Notes under the pieces: model-generated | Databases searched by the model: none | What the model was told of the DNA's origin: nothing | Seen by the model: only the letters and a program-made list of their open reading frames with translations | Made by a program: the position numbers and the translations under genes | Shown here: positions 59,054-64,000 of the stretch, piece after piece | How the letters are laid out: the number at the start of each line of letters is the position of its first letter | Numbering within the stretch: the first letter of the stretch is position 1 | DNA from: Pontibacter chinhatensis | GTDB lineage: Bacteria > Bacteroidota > Bacteroidia > Cytophagales > Hymenobacteraceae | Direction of reading: 5' to 3' | Assembly: GCF_900113285.1 (NCBI RefSeq) | Contig: NZ_FOOT01000001.1 | Coordinates: 744,001 to 808,000, forward strand | Length of the DNA stretch: 64,000 bases

Positions 59054-59062
59054 CGCCCTGCA

Positions 59063-59098
59063 AAGTATAAAGGCCGGTGAGAACCGGCCTTTATACTT
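59063..59098. terminator. Bidirectional terminator built from an inverted AAGTATA pair
   Basis: A perfect 16-bp stem AAGTATAAAGGCCGGT with a GAGA loop, between the converging 604-residue gene and glgX. The outer stem is the AAGTATAAA word, the inner part is GC-rich. Confidence 0.9.
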
Positions 59099-59110
59099 CT
59101 TATACTTGTA

Positions 59111-61228
59111 TTACTGAGGCTGCTGCAGCACCACTACCGAGCGGGCCGCTACCTCCAGGGTTTTGCTGTAGACAAACTCCTCTCCCTGCTCATCCATTGT
59201 TCCGGTGGCCGTGTCAATCACCTTGCGCCAGGTTTCGCCGTACTTCTTGGGCGGCAGTTTATACTTCAGCGGCTCATGGTGCGCGTTGAAAATGACATAG
59301 AAACTGTCATCGGTTATTAGCTCGCCCTTGGGACCTCTGGAGTGCAGGCCCTTGCCGTTCAGGTACACTCCCAGCGACTTGGCAAAGTCGTGGCTCCAGT
59401 TCTCCTCCGTCATTTCGCGGCCCTCTGGCAGAAACCAGGCAATATCCTTCAGGTCGTTGCCTTTAATCGGCCTGCCCTGAAACCAGCCACGACGGTTAAA
59501 CACCGGGTGCTTCCTGCTGAAACGGATCAGGCGCTTGGTAAAGTCCAGCAATTCCTTGTCGGCCTCCTGCCAATTAAGCCATGAGATTTCGTTATCCTGG
59601 CAATAGGCATTGTTGTTGCCCTGCTGACTGCGGCTCAACTCGTCGCCGGCCACCAGCATCGGCACCCCCTGCGACAGGAATAAAGTAGTGAGAAAGTTGC
59701 GTTTCTGCTGCGCCCGCAGCGCCTGCACCTCCGGCTCATCCGTCGGCCCTTCCGCGCCGCAGTTCCAGGACCGGTTGTGGCTCTCGCCGTCGTTGTTATC
59801 CTCCCCGTTAGCCTCGTTGTGCTTCTCGTTATAGGCCACCAGGTCGTGCAGGGTAAAGCCATCGTGGGCAGTAATAAAATTGATGCTTGCCGTCGGTCGG
59901 CGGTTGTCGTTCTTATACAGGTCGGAGCTGCCCGTAAAGCGCTCCGCAAACTCGGCCAACATGCTGTCGGCCCCACGCCAGTAATCGCGGATGCAGTCGC
60001 GGTACTTGCCGTTCCACTCGGCCCAGTCCTGCGGAAACTCCCCTACCTGGTAGCCGCCCTCGCCAATGTCCCAGGGTTCAGCAATCAGCTTTACCTGCGA
60101 GATTACCGGATCCTGGTGGATGATGTCGAAGAAGGCGCTCAGACGGTCCACCTCATGCAGTTCGCGGGCCAGAGTGGCTGCCAGGTCAAAGCGGAAGCCG
60201 TCCACCCGCATCTCCAGAATCCAGTAGCGCAGGCTGTCCATGATCAGGCGCAGCACGTTGGGCAGGTTGGCATTCAGCGTGTTGCCCGTGCCGGTATAAT
60301 CCATGTAGTAGCGCTTGTCCTCCGTCAGGCGGTAGTACGCCGCATTGTCAATACCCCGGAAAGAGAGCGTCGGCCCCATCTGGTTCCCTTCTGCTGTGTG
60401 GTTATACACCACGTCCAGAATCACCTCGATGCCTGCCTTGTGCAGTTCCTTCACCATCTGCTTAAACTCCACCACCTGCTCGCCGTGGGTGCTACTGCTG
60501 GAGTAGCGCACATCAGGGGCAAAATAGCCAATCGTGTTATAGCCCCAGTAGTTTGAGAGCCCTTTCTCTACCAGGTGCCTGTCGTTGATGAAGTGGTGCA
60601 CCGGCATCAGTTCCACCGCTGTTATACCTAAATCCTTCAGGTACTGAATCGTTACCGGGTGTGCCAGTGCCGCGTAAGTGCCCCTGATTTCCTCCGGTAT
60701 GTCGGGGTGCAGCTGGGTAAAGCCTTTTACATGTGTCTCGTAAATGATAGACTTATGGTACGGGATGCGGGGCTTTTTATCACTCTCCCAGTCGAAGGCC
60801 GTGTCTATCACCACGGATTTAGGGATATAGGGCGCGCTGTCTGTTTTGCTGAAGCTCAGATCCTCCTCCGCATGCCCCAGCTCATATCCAAAAAGCGAGT
60901 CGTGCCACTCAATGGTGCGCGAGATGGCTTTGGCGTACGGGTCGAGCAGAACCTTGTTGGGGTTAAACCGGTGGCCATTCTGCGGCTCATACGGCCCATG
61001 CACACGGTACCCGTAAAGTTGGCCAGGCTTCAGGTCAGGCAGGTACACATGCCAGATGTTGTGGGTTCGCTCCGGCACCTCCAGACGGGCAACTTCAGAT
61101 TCGTCCTTGTCAAAGAGACAGAGCTCTACTTTAGTGGCATTCTCTGAATAAAGTGCAAAGTTCACGCCCTCACCATCCCAGGTGGCGCCCAGCGGGAACG
61201 GCCTGCCGGGGTAACTTTTTATATCCAT
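59111..61228 (-). CDS. glgX: Glycogen debranching enzyme (GlgX, isoamylase-type)
   Basis: Hydrolyses alpha-1,6 branch points of glycogen or limit dextrins. The 705-residue protein has an N-terminal CBM48-type domain (about 1-110, GRPFPLGATWDGEGVNFALYS), a GH13 catalytic barrel with the nucleophile Asp in VDGFRFDLAATLA, the acid/base Glu in KLIAEPWDIGEGGYQVG and the third Asp in FITAHDGFTLHDL, and a C-terminal beta domain. It has the usual GlgX length and motifs. No other glycogen genes are adjacent. Confidence 0.95.
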   Translation of the reverse strand: MDIKSYPGRPFPLGATWDGEGVNFALYSENATKVELCLFDKDESEVARLEVPERTHNIWHVYLPDLKPGQLYGYRVHGPYEPQNGHRFNPNKVLLDPYAKAISRTIEWHDSLFGYELGHAEEDLSFSKTDSAPYIPKSVVIDTAFDWESDKKPRIPYHKSIIYETHVKGFTQLHPDIPEEIRGTYAALAHPVTIQYLKDLGITAVELMPVHHFINDRHLVEKGLSNYWGYNTIGYFAPDVRYSSSSTHGEQVVEFKQMVKELHKAGIEVILDVVYNHTAEGNQMGPTLSFRGIDNAAYYRLTEDKRYYMDYTGTGNTLNANLPNVLRLIMDSLRYWILEMRVDGFRFDLAATLARELHEVDRLSAFFDIIHQDPVISQVKLIAEPWDIGEGGYQVGEFPQDWAEWNGKYRDCIRDYWRGADSMLAEFAERFTGSSDLYKNDNRRPTASINFITAHDGFTLHDLVAYNEKHNEANGEDNNDGESHNRSWNCGAEGPTDEPEVQALRAQQKRNFLTTLFLSQGVPMLVAGDELSRSQQGNNNAYCQDNEISWLNWQEADKELLDFTKRLIRFSRKHPVFNRRGWFQGRPIKGNDLKDIAWFLPEGREMTEENWSHDFAKSLGVYLNGKGLHSRGPKGELITDDSFYVIFNAHHEPLKYKLPPKKYGETWRKVIDTATGTMDEQGEEFVYSKTLEVAARSVVVLQQPQ

Positions 61229-61474
61229 AAATTATCAGTGGTTAGTAGGTGGTGATGCTGCAGGTTATAAAAGCACGGAAATGAGTAGCTATACTTTTCA
61301 GCGGCATCATCTGTAATTTGTACAACGGTTATACTTTAACCACTGGAATTTGTTTGCGGATTTATACTTTGGGAGATTGGTGGCAAGTACAATTGTTATT
61401 AGTATGGTTTTTACTTTGGTAGTGTATTGAACGAGGGGTTTCAGGATGGGAAGCGCGAACTTTAAATGACACCT

Positions 61475-61925
61475 ATACTTGCTGGTTATACTTCCATAGC
61501 CGTCGCTTCCTGCAAATGGACACAAGCTATTCTTACTAGCGACCGTTCCACCTCTAGTTCGCACAAACGTCTCGTTGCACCTCCTGCTTTCTGCCCTCCC
61601 AGGCCGGGAGGCCTCGCCTTCGGGCATCGCGCGGTGTTCCCTCCTTGCCTCGCTCGCGCTCGGCATGCCCTTGACGGGCACCGGATCTCACAAGGCGCTC
61701 AACCCAAAGGCTGGGAATAGAATCGATAGCTACGGCCCCTGCTGTCATTTCGACCACACTTGAGGCGAGAGCCGAAGAGAGCCAGCGTAGCTGTGAGAGA
61801 TCTAACTAGAAGTTCAAATAGATCTCTTGCGCAGCCCGATATGACAAGGAAAGTATGAAGTATAAACTGCCCCCTTGAGGACAAGTGAGAACGGGAATTC
61901 TTTATTTGCGAGAAGCACTCAACAG
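61475..61925 (-). repeat. Large composite intergenic repeat, copy 6 (truncated)
   Basis: Read on the minus strand: a TTGAGTGCTTCTCGC ... CCCGTTCTCACTTGTCC ... AGGGGGCAG module (61868-61925), a TGTCATATCGG ... GAAATGACAG inverted pair, and the conserved core (about 61595-61720), partly diverged, with CCCAGCCTTTGGG and GGCGAGGCCTCCCGG. The GGTCCAACCACCCC end and the TCGCGA palindrome are missing. Upstream of glgX; the rest of the gap 61229-62162 has AAGTATA words and nothing else recognised. Confidence 0.8.
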
Positions 61926-62162
61926 AAAGTTCCTTTTCATTTTGTCATCCTGAAAGGATCTTGTGGGCCAGTTGCATAGGCTTAATCTCTAGTATGAAGC
62001 GGTCCTCTTTTTCAACCAGTTTTCTCAACAAAGGCAACTATCGTTATACTTCTAATAACGTTAGTTCCTACTCAACTGAGAATTCTTGTTAACAACATCC
62101 CCTAATATGACAGGGGAATCACAAGCAGCTACTTATACTTTGTATTTAACATAACAAACCAA

Positions 62163-62927
62163 CTACAACCTATCCACATCGAGCTCTTTTATTTCCCGTT
62201 TGTAGGCAGGCGGAAGGATAAGCTCTTTCAGAAGGCGGTCGCCGTTGAATGCCCTGCTTAGTTTGTAGGCCACCAGCACGGGTTTAAGGATGGGCACACG
62301 CCAGAGGTTCAGCTGTCTACGCACCAGTTCGGGCACTACCAGCACCTGCGCCTGCAACAGCAGCCAGTAGCGCAGGTTACCCAGGTGCGTCCTGTACTGG
62401 CGGTACAGATCAGAAGTATACTTACTCCGTTGCAGGTTCTGCTGCAGGTGCTCTTCCCTAGCTTTAAGCCACGCCGGGTAGGTTTCCGGCAGGCCTTTTA
62501 TGCCCATGCGGGTACCTACACGGTTAAATACCTCAAACACCTCGGCCTTTTGAGCTGTTGTCAAGCGGCGCTCCAGCAGTTCATAAGCCCGGATAGAATA
62601 ATCAATGAGCATAAAAAGGACGTCCCGGTAGGCCCAGTCGGGTATGGAGTAGCCGCGCTTGGCCTCCACCCCGGCATGGATAGCGGCCATGCCGTCGATG
62701 GCGCGGTGGGCACCGGCCTCATCCGAGAAAACAATGCGGCGGGCGTAGCCAACCGTGGAGAAAAGCCTGCCCAGCGGATCGGCGGGAAGGCGGCCGGTAA
62801 AGTATAGCCAGTCCACTGCCTTGTTGAGGGCGAACTCTGCGGAGGCCCCGGCAAATATGAAAAGAATGGTATCGCTCTTGCCCCAGATTTGGCGCACCAC
62901 CGAGTTTGGCTGCACGAAATGCTTCAT
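62163..62927 (-). CDS. Oxygenase MpaB family protein (DUF2236)
   Basis: A 254-residue protein of the DUF2236 / MpaB family (also linked to latex-clearing protein, a haem oxygenase). Family features: GKSDTILFIFAGASAEFALN near the start, a His/Arg-rich AGAHRAIDGMAAIHAGVEAKRG (about 68-95) and DWAYRDVLFMLIDYSIRAYELL (about 98-120). The N-terminus is shorter than in many members. Haem binding is not established here. Function unknown. Confidence 0.82.
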   Translation of the reverse strand: MKHFVQPNSVVRQIWGKSDTILFIFAGASAEFALNKAVDWLYFTGRLPADPLGRLFSTVGYARRIVFSDEAGAHRAIDGMAAIHAGVEAKRGYSIPDWAYRDVLFMLIDYSIRAYELLERRLTTAQKAEVFEVFNRVGTRMGIKGLPETYPAWLKAREEHLQQNLQRSKYTSDLYRQYRTHLGNLRYWLLLQAQVLVVPELVRRQLNLWRVPILKPVLVAYKLSRAFNGDRLLKELILPPAYKREIKELDVDRL

Positions 62928-62985
62928 ACCTGCCTAACAAGACCAAAGTATAAATCGTGCTCTGTAGCGGTGGCCAAAGTATAAC

Positions 62986-64000
62986 TTATAGCAGCACTTC
63001 CCGCACATGCTTTAGCTCCTCCTCGTTGTCAATCATCACCATCAGTTTGTCGTAGGGTTCCAGCACGGTGGCTCCATTGGGCGTCACGAATTTACCTCCC
63101 CTGTCGATGAGGACGATAAGCGAATTTCTGGGCATCTGCAACTGTACCAGCGACTTCCCGACACCCGAGGCTCCCGGGCCTAACTGCAACTCCACCAGTT
63201 CGTTTTTGGCGTTATAGCCCAGTTCCTCCCCCAGTTGCAGGCGCTTTGGTGCATTGTCCTCCTCACTCAGCCCCAGCCATTCGGCTACCACTTTCAGGGT
63301 GGTGCCCTGCAACATTACCGATATCAGCACGATGAAGAACACGATGTTAAAAATCATCCCCGCCTGCTCCACGCCGGCCAGCATGGGGTACGTGGCGAAC
63401 AGAATGGGCACCGCGCCGCGCAAACCTACCCAGGAAATGTAAATCTGCTCCCTGAGGGATACTTTGAAAAAGATAAGGCTGATAAACACACTAATAGGCC
63501 TGGCAACGAATATTAGGAAGACGGAGATAAGCACCCCTACCCCCAGCACCGGCATCACCTCCGATGGGAACACGAGCAGGCCCAATGTGAGGAACATCAG
63601 GATTTGCATGAGCCAGGCCACGCCATCGTAAAAGCGGGTGAGGCTGCGCTTGTGTATAAAGTTCTTGTTGCCAAGTATAACTCCTGCCGTATACACGGCC
63701 AAAAACCCATTGCCGCTAATAAACGCCGTAAATGCGTAGGTAAACAGCACCATGGCCAGCGTCAGGGCCGGGTAGAGCCCTTCCTGTTCCAGGCTGATGC
63801 GGTTGATGACCCAGGCCATGATGTAACCCATCGCCACGCCCATGAGCGCACCAATGCTCATCTGCATAAAAAACATGGGCACCAGGTTGATAAGCGCGGT
63901 GCCAGGGTTGGTGAGCAGAAACGTGAAGCTGATGGTGAGGAAATAGGCCATCGGGTCGTTACTGCCCGACTCCAGTTCCAGCGTGGGCCTGAGGTTGTGC
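62986..64000 (-). CDS. CPA1-family cation/proton antiporter with TrkA_C domain (partial)
   Basis: The window edge cuts the 5' end; the frame is open from 62986 to 64000 (at least 338 codons). The edge part reads LELESGSNDPMAYFLTIS, the conserved ion-binding motif of the NhaP/CPA1 family, followed by about nine membrane segments (SWVGLRGAVPILFATYP is typical). The C-terminal cytoplasmic domain (about the last 75 residues, LVQLQMPRNSLIVLIDRGG ... DKLMVMIDNEEELKHV) is a TrkA_C/RCK-C type regulator. This fits potassium/proton antiporters such as CvrA/NhaP2. The Met at 63951 is internal, not the start. Confidence 0.9.
   Translation of the reverse strand, partial: HNLRPTLELESGSNDPMAYFLTISFTFLLTNPGTALINLVPMFFMQMSIGALMGVAMGYIMAWVINRISLEQEGLYPALTLAMVLFTYAFTAFISGNGFLAVYTAGVILGNKNFIHKRSLTRFYDGVAWLMQILMFLTLGLLVFPSEVMPVLGVGVLISVFLIFVARPISVFISLIFFKVSLREQIYISWVGLRGAVPILFATYPMLAGVEQAGMIFNIVFFIVLISVMLQGTTLKVVAEWLGLSEEDNAPKRLQLGEELGYNAKNELVELQLGPGASGVGKSLVQLQMPRNSLIVLIDRGGKFVTPNGATVLEPYDKLMVMIDNEEELKHVREVLL

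Overview
The window reads as chromosomal DNA of a member of the phylum Bacteroidota, most likely a Cytophagales / Hymenobacteraceae bacterium close to Pontibacter (inference). The evidence is a secreted protein with a type IX secretion sorting tail, Bacteroidota-type TAnnTTTG promoter elements, and several families typical of that group (PorT-like barrel, DUF4268, DUF4126, LuxE-like acyl-protein synthetase, Mla lipid transporter). Coding density is ordinary, but many gaps of 400 to 1000 bp are filled with repeats. No rRNA, tRNA, CRISPR array, transposase or prophage gene was seen.

Layout. 206-7164 (minus): a complete catechol ortho-cleavage operon, AraC-type regulator then catB-catC-catA-pcaD-pcaIJ(fused)-pcaF, which takes catechol to succinyl-CoA and acetyl-CoA. 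7310-9865 (minus): a TelA-type operon that includes a 58-codon gene overlapping both neighbours. 10904-14928 (plus): a lipoprotein metallo-beta-lactamase-fold hydrolase and cyanophycin synthetase. 15023-20312: outer-membrane barrel, DEDDh exonuclease, a probable phosphorothioate-DNA-dependent HNH endonuclease, small unknown genes and an aldo/keto reductase. 20638-25849 (minus): prkA-yeaH-spoVR stress module. 26520-33198: MaoC hydratase, MFS transporter, DUF4268, citrate synthase, QueD. 33406-37899: a 1497-residue beta-propeller / IPT surface protein. 37970-41520 (minus): EcsC and the MlaE-MlaF-MlaD transporter. 41784-51511: DUF4126, an HTH-less sigma-54 activator, an MtfA/SEC-C peptidase, a LuxE-like enzyme, small membrane proteins, a hydrolase, an ankyrin protein and hemA. 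52531-56961 (minus): a four-gene phosphorelay with tandem FixL-like PAS domains and a receiver-CRP regulator. 57239-64000: a conserved protein of unknown function, glgX, an MpaB-family protein and the C-terminal part of a CPA1 cation/proton antiporter.

The most unusual signals are not genes. (1) The word AAGTATA / TATACTT, often extended to AAAGTATAAA, is strewn through genes and gaps far above chance, and inverted pairs of it build several terminator stems, as DNA uptake sequences do in Haemophilus and Neisseria. (2) A composite repeat of about 450-670 bp made of palindromic modules occurs six times. (3) A separate element of about 70 bp made of three consecutive short palindromes recurs, with arms that change in a compensated way. 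(4) Matching FNR-spaced inverted repeats (ATGAC-N4-GTCAT/A) lie upstream of both the FixL-like sensor operon and hemA, suggesting a haem/oxygen regulatory circuit. These are the best candidates for something undescribed.
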